Assembly (NCBI RefSeq): GCF_026340675.1
Contig: NZ_JAPEOX010000002.1
Coordinates: 1,178,001 to 1,242,000 of the forward strand
From: Streptomyces sp. NBC_01264
GTDB taxonomy: Bacteria > Actinomycetota > Actinomycetes > Streptomycetales > Streptomycetaceae
Length of the DNA: 64,000 nucleotides
Direction of reading: 5' to 3'
Shown here: piece by piece, positions 18,984 to 27,241 of the stretch
Layout: every line of letters starts with the position of its first letter
How positions within the stretch are numbered: the first letter of the stretch is position 1
Translations under genes and position numbers: made by a program
The notes under the pieces: generated by a model
What the model saw: the letters and a program-made list of their open reading frames with translations, nothing else
What the model was told of the DNA's origin: nothing
The model's database searches: none

Positions 18984-19598
18984 ATGGGCGCGATACCCAC
19001 CTCCCCCACAGCCCTGTTGGGCGCCGCCGCGGCGGGCGCCCTCCTCCTCTGTGGCGCAGTCGCCGCCCCCGCCGCGCATGCGGCCGAGGCCGCGCCGATC
19101 ACCCCGTTCAGTTTCACCATCACCCCCTCGACGGTCGCCCCCGGCGGCAAGGTGGAGCTGTCCGTCACCGGCTGCAACGCCGCCTTCGCCACCGTCTCCT
19201 CCGGCATCTTCAACACCGTGAGCATCGACCGGGGCAAGACCGCACAGGTCACCGTGGACCTGGACGCGCGGCGCGGAGCCCAGTACTCCGTCTCCTTCAC
19301 CTGCGCCGGCAAGACCGGCTCGGCCGATCTCACCATCACCGGCGGCACGAGCAGGCCCACGACCAGTTCCACCGTCGCCCCCCCTAAGACCCCGACCGCG
19401 AGCGCGGACGCCAGTAGGAGTACGGGCACCGGTACGGGCGCCTCGCGCCCCGCCACCCTGGGCGTACGCGGCGGCCTCGGCGGCAGCATCGCCAGGCTCG
19501 ATCCCCTGCAACTCGGCGCCGGCGCGGGGCTCGTCCTCGGCGGGCTGGTCGGTCTCGGTTACGCCCTGCGCCGCCGGGACATCCGCCGCATCCACTGA
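18984..19598 (+). CDS. Secreted surface protein with GGLGGSI motif and C-terminal anchor (paralogue 1)
   Basis: A 204-residue exported protein. The signal peptide ends about AHAAEA (34). A beta-rich domain (40-120) contains two cysteines, C64 and C107, that could form a disulfide. A Thr/Ser-rich linker follows (122-155), then GGLGGSI (163-169), a hydrophobic stretch (LGAGAGLVLGGLVGLGYAL) and a basic tail (RRRDIRRIH). This motif-hydrophobic-basic order is that of a sortase sorting signal, but LPxTG is absent. ATG 18984 follows GGAG at 8 bp. It converges with paralogue 2, and a class F sortase lies about 1 kb away. Confidence 0.78.
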   Translation: MGAIPTSPTALLGAAAAGALLLCGAVAAPAAHAAEAAPITPFSFTITPSTVAPGGKVELSVTGCNAAFATVSSGIFNTVSIDRGKTAQVTVDLDARRGAQYSVSFTCAGKTGSADLTITGGTSRPTTSSTVAPPKTPTASADASRSTGTGTGASRPATLGVRGGLGGSIARLDPLQLGAGAGLVLGGLVGLGYALRRRDIRRIH

Positions 19599-19682
19599 CC
19601 GCGCGCCACCACGGGCCGCCCCCACCCGGCCCGTCGGAACCGCATCTCCCCCCGGAACGCCTGCGCCGCATCTCCCCCGGAA

Positions 19683-19726
19683 CGCCGGTCGCCCCGTGTC
19701 CTGGCCAGGACACGGGGCGACCGGCG
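19683..19726. terminator. Bidirectional terminator: perfect 22-bp inverted repeat
   Basis: Bases 19683-19704 are exactly complementary to 19705-19726 (arms beginning CGCCGGTCGCCCCGTG), with no separating bases, so the hairpin loop comes from the TGGCCA centre. It lies between two convergent genes and should stop transcription from both sides. Just before it, a 20-base sequence CGCATCTCCCCCGGAACGCC occurs twice (19641-19661 with one extra C, and 19667-19686). Confidence 0.85.
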
Positions 19727-19757
19727 GTTGTCCGGGCCGACCGGGGAGGTCGGCCGG

Positions 19758-20273
19758 TCAGGCCCGGCCGCGGATCGGGCGCCGGCGGCGCATCACGTGG
19801 GCACCGGCACCGAGGGCCGCCGCACCGACGAGACTCGCGCCGATGGCGGTCTCGGCGGTGGACGGGCCGATGGAACCGCCGAGGCCGCCCTGTGCGCCGC
19901 GGCCTTCGAGGATCGTGAAGCGGTACGTGGCGACCAGGCTGTTGTCGTGGCACTTGACCGACAGCGTTTGGAGGCCCGGCGAGGCGTGGTTGAAGATCCG
20001 GACCGTCGCGAAACCGACGGAACCCGCCGACAGCTCGGTCTGCGGAAAGTTGCCGTGCGAGAAGACGATCCCGCCCAACTGGCAACCGGCCGCGCTAACC
20101 TGCATCGTCGAGCCCTGGTGCACGGAGTCCGTGCTGACCGTGAGATGGCGGGGCCCGCCGTTTCCTCCCGAGGGCGGACCGCCCGCAGGGTTCGCGGAGG
20201 CGAATGGGGCACTGAGGGCGATGGCGGCGCAAGTGGCCGCCGCGGTCACGGTAAGAGCGCGGAGAACACGCAT
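19758..20273 (-). CDS. Secreted surface protein with GGLGGSI motif and C-terminal anchor (paralogue 2)
   Basis: A 171-residue exported protein. The signal peptide is LRALTVTAAATCAAIALSAP (cleavage about residue 28). A beta-rich domain follows with C64 and C108 at the same places as in paralogue 1, then GGLGGSI (129-135), a hydrophobic stretch (AIGASLVGAAALGAGAHV) and a strongly basic tail (MRRRRPIRGRA). ATG 20273 follows GGAGG at 7 bp. The sequence between motifs is clearly related to the convergent paralogue (for example VSAAGC against VTGC). Probably a substrate of the neighbouring sortase; inference from layout only. Confidence 0.78.
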   Translation of the reverse strand: MRVLRALTVTAAATCAAIALSAPFASANPAGGPPSGGNGGPRHLTVSTDSVHQGSTMQVSAAGCQLGGIVFSHGNFPQTELSAGSVGFATVRIFNHASPGLQTLSVKCHDNSLVATYRFTILEGRGAQGGLGGSIGPSTAETAIGASLVGAAALGAGAHVMRRRRPIRGRA

Positions 20274-20625
20274 GGTGGAACCTCCAGCGGGAAGCGCCCC
20301 GGAACGGTGGCCCGGGCAGATCGACGAGAACGCCTCCCACCACGAACCCTCGGCTCGAACCGCAACCAGCGCATTTCCGCCTTTGGGCCGCAAGGTTGAG
20401 CGACACGCCGATGCGCGGACGCGCATCCTGACGGATCCGCAGGTCACGACCCGTCAGGCATTTATGTGACGATTACCTGGATGGGCGCACCCCTTCCGGC
20501 CCCACCACCCGTTCGCCCTTCCCCGTTCGCCGTCCCGCACGCACCGCCTTAGCGTGCGTGAAGTAGGGCGTATAGGGGTGGGACAGGAACGCGGGTCGGG
20601 ACCCCCGCGTCGGGAAGGGAGAACC
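20274..20625. promoter_or_regulatory. Divergent control region between paralogue 2 and the sortase gene
   Basis: This 352-bp stretch has no gene. It contains two inverted repeats: CCTGACGG (20427-20434) with CCGTCAGG (20451-20458), and a perfect 7-bp pair CACGCAC (20538-20544) with GTGCGTG (20554-20560) about 65 bp before the sortase ATG. Both are operator candidates. Promoters for both genes must lie here. Confidence 0.45.
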
Positions 20626-21315
20626 ATGCTCGAGGACGAGAGTGAGAGGCCACCGAGGAGGCGCTCCCCCTGGGGTGCGATCGCGCTGGTCATGCTCACC
20701 GGCCTCGCCATGATGCGCAACGGAGCCGAGGCCGGCGACGGACCCCCGCAGCCGGCCGCGGCCGCCGCGGTCAGTGCACCGGCCGGGGCGGCGGTCGGGC
20801 AACCGGCCGACCAGGCACCCGCCGAGCTGCCCGCTCCGGCGCCGGATGTGGAGGTGCTGGACCACTCGTCGGTCCAGCGCATCCGGATCCCGTCGATCAG
20901 CGTGGACGCGCCGGTGATGACGGTCGGGCTGGACGCGCAGGGCTGGATCGACGCGCCGCCCCCGCAGGACAAGAACCTGGCCGGCTGGTACCTCAACGGC
21001 ATCTCGCCGGGTCAGCGGGGTTCGGCGGTGATCGTGGGCCACGTGGACAACGCGCAGGGCCCCGCGGTCTTCTACGGGCTGGGATCGGTCCAGAAGGGCG
21101 GCCGCATCGAGGTGTCGCGCTACGACGGCCGCACGGCGGTGTTCGAGGTGTACGGAGTGGAGGTGTTCTCCAAGAACACCTTCCCCGGATCCCGGGTCTA
21201 CGGGGACACCGGACAGGCCGAGCTCCGGGTGATCACCTGCGGTGGCGGCTACGCGAAGGGGCGCGGCTACGACGGCAACGTCGTCGTGTTCGCGCGGATG
21301 GTGGAGGCCCGCTGA
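20626..21315 (+). CDS. Class F sortase
   Basis: A 229-residue membrane-anchored transpeptidase. After a short cytoplasmic N-terminus comes one membrane segment (WGAIALVMLTGLAMM), an Ala/Pro-rich stalk (about 40-75) and the sortase barrel. The catalytic His is H139 in IVGHVDNAQGPAVFYGL and the catalytic Cys is C205 in LRVITCGGGY; an Arg is available at R213. Class F enzymes are the minor actinobacterial type, smaller and less studied than class E. ATG 20626 follows GGGAAGGGAG. Its neighbours are two secreted proteins with a matching C-terminal layout, the likely substrates. Confidence 0.88.
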   Translation: MLEDESERPPRRRSPWGAIALVMLTGLAMMRNGAEAGDGPPQPAAAAAVSAPAGAAVGQPADQAPAELPAPAPDVEVLDHSSVQRIRIPSISVDAPVMTVGLDAQGWIDAPPPQDKNLAGWYLNGISPGQRGSAVIVGHVDNAQGPAVFYGLGSVQKGGRIEVSRYDGRTAVFEVYGVEVFSKNTFPGSRVYGDTGQAELRVITCGGGYAKGRGYDGNVVVFARMVEAR

Positions 21316-21325
21316 CCGACCCGCG

Positions 21326-21370
21326 CGGCGGCGGCGGACGGCGCCGCCGCCGTGCGGGGGTTCGGCCCCC
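21326..21370. terminator. Two hairpins between convergent sortase and deacetylase genes
   Basis: CGGCGGCGGCG (21326-21336), a 5-base loop and CGCCGCCGCCG (21342-21352) form a perfect 11-bp stem. A second small stem GGGGG-TTCGG-CCCCC (21356-21370) follows. The position between two convergent stop codons supports bidirectional termination. Confidence 0.7.
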
Positions 21371-21385
21371 GGCGGGGTGAGGACC

Positions 21386-22303
21386 TCAGCGTGGCGGCAG
21401 CTCGGGCAGCGTCATCCGGAATCCCCGTCCGAGCAGTTGCGGCAGGTAGCTCGCCAGCGCTTGCACGCTCTGCGAGCGGTTGCCGCCCGCGTCGTGGTTC
21501 AGCACGATCACCCCGGGCGCGGCCTGCTTGAGGACCCGCGACACGATCACGGTGGTGCCCGGCTCCATCCAGTCCAGGGTGTCCACGGTCCAGGCGAGCG
21601 GCTCCATGCCGAGCTCCGCGCCGATCTCGAAGGCGGCCCGGTTCCAGGCTCCGTAGGGCGCCCGGAACCACAGCGGAGCCGTGCCGACGGCCTGTTGTAC
21701 GACCTCGCTCGTGCGGCCGATCTCGGAGGCCATCGCCGGCCTGCTGATCGTGGTGAGCTGTGGGTGGGTCCAGGTGTGATTGCCGATGACGTGTCCTTCG
21801 GCCACCATCCTGCGCAGCAGGTCCTGGTTGTCCACGGCCCTCTCCCCGCAGACGAAGAACATGGCGCGGACGCCGTGGCGCGCGAGCGTGTCCAGGATGC
21901 CCGGGGTGTAGTGGGGGTCGGGGCCGTCGTCGAAGGTGAGGGTCATGGCGCTCGCCGACCCACTTCCTCGTTGGGCACCGGCGGGCAGTTCCAGGATCGG
22001 CCGGGTCCGTACGGCGGGCTTCGCCGCGGGGACGCGCTCCGGGACCCCTTCGGAGGTCATCGGTTCGAGCCGGTACGGGGATCCGCGCGGGAACTGCGGC
22101 AGCCCGGCGGGGGCTCCGGTGAGGGGGCCGGGCCCCGCGGCCCCGCCGGGCGGTCCCGCCGCGGGGGTGCCCGTACCTCCGGCGCCCGGTGTCGGCAGAT
22201 CGGTCTCGCCGTCCGTGAGCAGCCCTGCGGCGGCGGCGACTCCGAGGAAGACGGCGGAGCGCAGGAGCACGCGTCGCCCTACTGTCGGCTCGTCATTTTT
22301 CAT
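21386..22303 (-). CDS. Polysaccharide deacetylase (NodB / CE4 family), exported
   Basis: A 305-residue protein with an N-terminal membrane/signal segment (RRVLLRSAVFLGVAAAAGLL) preceded by arginines and a Pro/Gly-rich linker. The CE4 domain starts near 118 with TFDDGPDP (D125-D126, catalytic base and metal ligand). H176 and H180 (GNHTWTH) are metal ligands; WFRAPYGAWN, DTLDWMEPG and VIVLNHDAGG are later motifs. It should remove acetyl groups from a cell-wall glycan or chitin-like polymer outside the cell. It converges with the sortase gene. ATG 22303 lacks a clear ribosome binding site. Confidence 0.88.
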   Translation of the reverse strand: MKNDEPTVGRRVLLRSAVFLGVAAAAGLLTDGETDLPTPGAGGTGTPAAGPPGGAAGPGPLTGAPAGLPQFPRGSPYRLEPMTSEGVPERVPAAKPAVRTRPILELPAGAQRGSGSASAMTLTFDDGPDPHYTPGILDTLARHGVRAMFFVCGERAVDNQDLLRRMVAEGHVIGNHTWTHPQLTTISRPAMASEIGRTSEVVQQAVGTAPLWFRAPYGAWNRAAFEIGAELGMEPLAWTVDTLDWMEPGTTVIVSRVLKQAAPGVIVLNHDAGGNRSQSVQALASYLPQLLGRGFRMTLPELPPR

Positions 22304-22392
22304 TACTACTACGTATCAACGACATCGCCGCAGATGTCGAGAGGCGCGGACGCGCCTCCGCTCGCTCACCCGCTAGGCGTAGTCCTCGCGGG

Positions 22393-25300
22393 TCAGCCCC
22401 GCCGCACCAGCGGGAACGGCAGCGTCTCCCGGATCGTCAGGCCCGTGAGGAACATGACGAGCCGGTCGACTCCGATGCCCAGCCCGCCGGTCGGCGGCAT
22501 CGCGTACTCCAGCGCGTCGAGGAAGTCGTTGTCGAGCTCCATCGCCTCCGGGTCGCCGCCCGCCGCCAGCAGCGACTGCGCGGTCAGCCGGCGCCGCTGC
22601 TCGACGGGGTCGGTCAGCTCCGAGTAGGCGGTGCCCAGTTCGGTGCCGAAGGCCACCAGGTCCCAGCGCTCGGCGAGCCTGGGGTCCTTGCGGTGCTGCC
22701 GGGTGAGCGGGGAGACGTCGGTCGGGAAGTCCTTGTAGAAGGTGGGCAGCTTGGTCCGTTCCTCCACGAGCCGCTCGTACATCTCCAGGACCACGTCGCC
22801 CCGGGTGTTGTCGGGCGTGTGCGGCACGGCCGCGCGGTCGCACAGCCGCCGCAGGACGTGCTCCTCGGTGTCGGCGTCGACCTCCTCGCCCAGCGCCTCG
22901 CTGATCGCCCCGTACATCGTCTTGACCGGCCAGGGTCCGGAGATGTCGTGGACGACGAGCTTTCCGTCCGGTCCGGCCTTGTGCGCGATCGGCGAGCCGA
23001 AGGCGGCCGTGGCGGCGCCCTGGATCAGCTCGCGGGTGAGGTCGAGCATCACGTCGTAGTCGGCGAAGGCCTGGTAGGCCTCCAGCATCGTGAACTCGGG
23101 GTTGTGCTTGTAGGAGACGCCCTCGTTGCGGAAGGTGCGGCCCATCTCGAAGACCTTCTCCATGCCGCCCACGCACAGCCGCTTCAGGTACAGCTCGGGC
23201 GCGATGCGCAGGTAGAGGTCGAGGTCGTAGGCGTTGATGTGGGTGCGGAACGGCCGGGCGTTGGCCCCGCCGTGGATCTGCTGGAGCATCGGGGTCTCGA
23301 CCTCCAGGTAGCCCCGGTCCAGGAGCCCCTGCCGCAGGGCCTGGACGGCGCTGGAGCGGGCCCGTACGACGTCGCGCGCCTCCGGGCTGGCGACCAGGTC
23401 GAGGTAGCGCTGGCGGACCTTGGCCTCCGGGTCGGCGAGGCCCTTGCGCTTGTCGGGCAGCGGGCGCAGGCACTTGCCGGTGAGCTGCCAGGAGTCGACG
23501 ACCACCGACAGTTCGCCGCTCCTGCTCGCGCCGACCTCGCCGCTCGCGACGACGTGGTCGCCGAAGTCCACCTGGGAGGTGAAGGTGTCGAGCACGGCGG
23601 CGCCCGCCTCGTCCCGGGTGAACATCAGCTGGATGTCCCCGGACCAGTCCCGCAGCACCGCGAACACCACGCCGCCGAGGTCGCGTACGACCATGACGCG
23701 GCCTGCGAGGGTGACCGGCTGGCCGGTGCGGGTGCCCGGCGGGTAGCCGGGGTGCGCGGCCTTCAGCTCGGCGACGGTGTGGGTGCGCTGCGGGATGCCG
23801 ACGGGGTACGGGTCGGTGCCGGCGGCCCGGATCCGCTCCAGCTTTTCGTGCCGGACCCGGACCTGTTCGGGCTGCCGCTCGGCCCGCGCGGCCTCCCCGT
23901 CCTCCTCTCCTACGGATTCCAGCCCGAGGGATTCGATGGGCGGCAGGCCGGCGGTGGTGGCGGGTGCGGTGAGCCCGCGCGGGCGGCCGTTGCCCCACAG
24001 GGTGCGCATGCTCGGCACGGAGACGAACCCCTCGGCGATGCCGGAGGCGAGGCTGACCCGGGCGAGCGAGCCGGCGTCCTGGAAGCAGAGGAACCGCGGG
24101 TACCACTCGGGGCCGTACTTGACGTTCGAGCGGTACAGCGCCTCCAGCTGCCACCAGCGGGAGAAGAAGAGCAGCAGCTTGCGCCACACCTTGAGGACGG
24201 GACCGGCGCCGATGCGGCCGCCCTCCTCGAAGGCGGAGCGGAAGACGGCGAAGTTGAGGGAGATGCGGCGCACGCCCAGGCCCGGGGCGGCTGCGCAGAG
24301 CTCGGCGACCATGAACTCCATGACCCCGTTGGGGGCGGCCCGGTCGCGGCGCATCAGGTCGAGGGAGATGCCGTCCTTGCCCCAGGGCACGAAGGAGAGC
24401 AGGGCGATCAGCTCGCCCTTGTCGTCGAAGGCCTCGACGAGCAGGCAGTCGCCGTCGGCGGAGTCCCCGAGCCGGTCGAGGGCCATGGAGAAGCCGCGTT
24501 CGGTCTCGGTGTCGCGCCATTTGTCGGCGCGGTCCACGATCATCTGCATCTCGTCCTCGGAGAGGGCGGAGTGGCGGCGGATGACGGTGCTGGCCCCGGT
24601 GCGCTTGACCCGGTTGACGGCCTGGCGGGTGACGCGCATGTCGCGGCCGTCGAGGTCGAAGTGGGCGACGTGCAGGATGGCCTCGTCACCGAGCTGGAGC
24701 GCGCCGAGCCCGGAGCGGGCGTACGCGGTCGCCCCGTCCTCGGAGGCGCCCATGACGGCGGGCTGCCAGCCGTAGCGCCGGGCGACGGCGAGCCAGGCGT
24801 CGATGGCGGGGGTCCACGCGGCGGGGTCGCCGACGGGGTCGCCGCTGCCGAGGCAGACGCCGGCCTCGACCCGGTAGGTGACGGCGGCCTTGCCGTTGGG
24901 GGCGAACACGACGGCCTTGTCCCGCCGGGTGGCGAAGTAGCCGAGGGAGTCGTTGCGCCCGTAGGCGCCGAGCAGCGCCCGGATGCGGGGCTCCTCGTCC
25001 CCGTGCAGGGCGGCGGTCAGCCGCTGCGAGCGGAAGAGGGTCGCGGCGGCGTTCAGCAGGGCGAGGGCGCCGAAGAGGCCGAGCAGGAAGTACAGGAGCC
25101 TGGCCGGGTGGCCGTCGAACTGCCGGGCCGAGAACAGCCCGCCGAAGACCTGCCTGGCGGACCAGTCCAGCCACTGCCCCTTGGGCAGGGTTCCCGGGAA
25201 CAGCGCGACCAGGCCCCAGCCGAGGAGGACGGCCGCGAGCAGGCCGAGGCCGAGCACGAGCATGGCCCGCCACAGGGCCCCCGGCCGGGAGGCGGCGTTG

Positions 25301-25707
25301 AACTCCTTGCGCGCGGCGATCAGGATCGCGAGGGCGGCGACCGCGACGGCCATGGAGGAGAAGCCCACCCAGTAGTCCTCGGCGGCGATGGTCAGTACGT
25401 CGACCAGGAGCAGCAGGGCCAAATAGGTGACGACGATCCACCAGGCGACCTTCTTGCGCATGCCGAGGGCGGCCGCGAGCAGGAAGAGGAACACGGCGTA
25501 GGCGAGGTTGGCGCTGACCGGCACGACGATGGCGTCGAGGAAGCGCACGACGGGCCGCAGCAGGCGGCGCAGCGCCGGGGAGAGGGCCAGCAGGGCGCAG
25601 AACAGCCCGAGCGTTCCGAAGAACGCTCCGAAGGCGTCGGGCACCCGGTTCAGGAAGCGGCTGCGGCTGCCGCGCGTCCCGCGCGTCTCCTCCACGGTGG
25701 CACTCAT
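22393..25707 (-). CDS. lysX: Bifunctional lysyl-tRNA synthetase / phosphatidylglycerol lysyltransferase
   Basis: A 1104-residue LysX-type fusion. The N-terminal third has several membrane helices (about 30-230). A DUF2156/MprF-type lysyltransferase domain follows (about 250-560). The C-terminal half is a class II lysyl-tRNA synthetase with an OB-fold (about 630-730) and catalytic core (motif 2 FRNEGVSYKHNPEFTMLEAY; motif 3 GGLGIGVDRLVMFLTG). It charges tRNA-Lys and transfers lysine to phosphatidylglycerol, making the membrane less negative and resistant to cationic peptides, as established for M. tuberculosis LysX. ATG 25707 is preferred; GTG 25716 is possible. It is divergent from a universal stress gene. 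Confidence 0.92.
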   Translation of the reverse strand: MSATVEETRGTRGSRSRFLNRVPDAFGAFFGTLGLFCALLALSPALRRLLRPVVRFLDAIVVPVSANLAYAVFLFLLAAALGMRKKVAWWIVVTYLALLLLVDVLTIAAEDYWVGFSSMAVAVAALAILIAARKEFNAASRPGALWRAMLVLGLGLLAAVLLGWGLVALFPGTLPKGQWLDWSARQVFGGLFSARQFDGHPARLLYFLLGLFGALALLNAAATLFRSQRLTAALHGDEEPRIRALLGAYGRNDSLGYFATRRDKAVVFAPNGKAAVTYRVEAGVCLGSGDPVGDPAAWTPAIDAWLAVARRYGWQPAVMGASEDGATAYARSGLGALQLGDEAILHVAHFDLDGRDMRVTRQAVNRVKRTGASTVIRRHSALSEDEMQMIVDRADKWRDTETERGFSMALDRLGDSADGDCLLVEAFDDKGELIALLSFVPWGKDGISLDLMRRDRAAPNGVMEFMVAELCAAAPGLGVRRISLNFAVFRSAFEEGGRIGAGPVLKVWRKLLLFFSRWWQLEALYRSNVKYGPEWYPRFLCFQDAGSLARVSLASGIAEGFVSVPSMRTLWGNGRPRGLTAPATTAGLPPIESLGLESVGEEDGEAARAERQPEQVRVRHEKLERIRAAGTDPYPVGIPQRTHTVAELKAAHPGYPPGTRTGQPVTLAGRVMVVRDLGGVVFAVLRDWSGDIQLMFTRDEAGAAVLDTFTSQVDFGDHVVASGEVGASRSGELSVVVDSWQLTGKCLRPLPDKRKGLADPEAKVRQRYLDLVASPEARDVVRARSSAVQALRQGLLDRGYLEVETPMLQQIHGGANARPFRTHINAYDLDLYLRIAPELYLKRLCVGGMEKVFEMGRTFRNEGVSYKHNPEFTMLEAYQAFADYDVMLDLTRELIQGAATAAFGSPIAHKAGPDGKLVVHDISGPWPVKTMYGAISEALGEEVDADTEEHVLRRLCDRAAVPHTPDNTRGDVVLEMYERLVEERTKLPTFYKDFPTDVSPLTRQHRKDPRLAERWDLVAFGTELGTAYSELTDPVEQRRRLTAQSLLAAGGDPEAMELDNDFLDALEYAMPPTGGLGIGVDRLVMFLTGLTIRETLPFPLVRRG

Positions 25708-25768
25708 GGTTCGCACTGTAGGGAGGGCCGCGCCCCTTCGCGCGGTGAGCGCAGATAGCCTCGGAAGG

Positions 25769-26230
25769 GTGACGGAGCATGTGAGTACGGGATTCGAGCG
25801 CGGTACGGACGGTCCGAAGGTGATCCTCGCCGGGGTGGACGGTTCGCAGTCCTCGCTCCGCGCGGCCTCCTACGCGGCGGGGCTGGCCCGGCGGCAGAAC
25901 GCCCTGCTGGCGCTGGTGTACGTCCAGCCGGTGATGCCGGCCGGGGCCTCGCTGGGAGCTCCGGTGGCGGAGGCCACCGGGGAGATCGCGGAGGGGCTGG
26001 TGGCCGAGATCCGGGAGTCGGCGGAGCGGCTGAAGGGCGTCTACGACGTCCGCTGGCAGTTCCACACCTTCCGCGGGGACGCGTACGCCGGGCTGGTGAG
26101 CGCGGCGGAGGAGCTGATGGCGGACGCGGTGGTGGTCGGTGCCTCGGAGCAGGCCGGGCACCGGATCGTGGGCTCGGTGGCGATCCGTCTGGTGAAGGCG
26201 GGGCGCTGGCCGGTCACCGTGGTGCCGTAG
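25769..26230 (+). CDS. Universal stress protein (UspA family)
   Basis: A 153-residue single-domain Usp. VILAGVDGSQSSLRAASYAAGLARR is the first strand and helix of the family, and the C-terminal VVVGASEQAGHRIVGSVAIRLVKAGRWPVTVVP includes the G-x2-G-x9-G-(S)-type ATP-binding loop (partly modified). The start is GTG 25769; a second GTG at 25781 is also usable. It probably binds ATP and acts in stress or dormancy. Only 61 bp separate it from the divergent lysX. Confidence 0.85.
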   Translation: MTEHVSTGFERGTDGPKVILAGVDGSQSSLRAASYAAGLARRQNALLALVYVQPVMPAGASLGAPVAEATGEIAEGLVAEIRESAERLKGVYDVRWQFHTFRGDAYAGLVSAAEELMADAVVVGASEQAGHRIVGSVAIRLVKAGRWPVTVVP

Positions 26231-26329
26231 CCGCCCCTGGCCTCCGCCCCGACTCAGGGCGTTCCTTTGCCTCCGCAACCGGATCTCCGTAGACGCCGGG
26301 CACGCACGTGACTTAGGTTTGGGCAGCTC

Positions 26330-26350
26330 GGGCCGCCCGTCAGGCGGCCC
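26330..26350 (+). terminator. Hairpin terminator after the universal stress gene
   Basis: GGGCCGCC (26330-26337), loop CGTCA, GGCGGCCC (26343-26350), followed by GTTT. It lies 100 bp after the stop of the universal stress gene and 48 bp before the next start. Confidence 0.7.
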
Positions 26351-26397
26351 GTTTCCATGTCGCACGTCGCAGTTGTTCCCGTGGGGGGTACTTCGCC

Positions 26398-27156
26398 ATG
26401 TCCTTGAGCACGCCCGGCCCGTCGCCGTCGCCGCCTTCTCCCGAGCCGTATCCGCAGCCGTACCCGTATCCGTATCCGCCGGCCGCGCCCACCCCGGTGC
26501 TGGGGTCCCCCCAGGGGGCGGCGACGGCAGCGACCGCGCTGCTGTGGGTGGTGGCGGGGCTCTACCTGCTGTCGGCCGCCTTCAACGTGAACGAGTGGCT
26601 GGAGCTGGGCCGGGTGCTCGCCGACCCGGTGGGTGTCGACCACAGCGGGATGGCCTCGACCGATTACCTCCGCGCCTTCACCGGGCTCGCCCAGGACGCC
26701 GCGATGCTGGCCACGGCCATCGTCTTCCTCGTCTGGTTCCACCGGGTCCGCGGCAACGGCCAGGTGTTCCGTCCCGACGGCTTCAGCCAGTCGGCGGGCT
26801 GGGCCATCGGTGGATGGTTCGTCCCGATCGCGAACCTCTTCCTCCCGTACCGGACGGCCCGGGAGATCTGGGACGCCAGTGCGCAGAACGCGCCCGACGG
26901 GTCGTTCCGGCGGGTCCCGGGCACCCCGGTGGTGGCCTGGTGGCTGACGGTCGTCCTCGCTTGCGCCCTCTCCCAGTTCGCCGCGTGGAAGGAGCTGCTC
27001 GGGGAGACGACGGAGGCGGCCCGCGACGCCCACGGTCTCGGCGTGTTCGCGGACCTGGCCACCGTCACGGCCGCCGTGCTGGCCGTGGGATTCGTGCGCA
27101 AGCTGACCGCGATGCAGCACCGCAAGGCCCTTCAGGGCCCGAACGCCGCGGTCTGA
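26398..27156 (+). CDS. DUF4328 membrane protein
   Basis: A 252-residue protein with a Pro/Tyr-rich N-terminus (YPQPYPYPYPYPP) followed by about four to five membrane helices: ATALLWVVAGLYLLSAAF, DAAMLATAIVFLVWFHRV, WAIGGWFVPIANLFLPYR, VVAWWLTVVLACALSQF and a C-terminal helix. The central WFHRVRGNGQVF ... GWAIGGWFVPI ... LFLPYRTAREIW pattern is the DUF4328 signature. Function unknown; several copies per genome are common in Streptomyces. ATG 26398 follows a GTGGGGGG tract. Confidence 0.82.
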   Translation: MSLSTPGPSPSPPSPEPYPQPYPYPYPPAAPTPVLGSPQGAATAATALLWVVAGLYLLSAAFNVNEWLELGRVLADPVGVDHSGMASTDYLRAFTGLAQDAAMLATAIVFLVWFHRVRGNGQVFRPDGFSQSAGWAIGGWFVPIANLFLPYRTAREIWDASAQNAPDGSFRRVPGTPVVAWWLTVVLACALSQFAAWKELLGETTEAARDAHGLGVFADLATVTAAVLAVGFVRKLTAMQHRKALQGPNAAV

Positions 27157-27241
27157 GGAGGCCGGAGACCCCGGAGCCCGATCTCCGATCGCCGGAGCCC
27201 GACCTCCGGCGCCCGCAGCCCGGAGGCAGCTCCGGGCAGGC
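27157..27241. repeat. Short GC-rich repeats between convergent genes
   Basis: Several near copies of CCGGAGCCCGA(T/C)CTCCG lie between the DUF4328 and CapA-like genes and can fold into stems (for example CCGGAG with CTCCGG). A terminating role is likely from position, but no single clean hairpin stands out. Confidence 0.4.

Noticed and set aside
22693..25758. 1021-residue plus-strand open frame opposite lysX
   Set aside because: Low-complexity Gly/Glu/Val/Asp translation with no domains; lysX has unambiguous motifs on the other strand.
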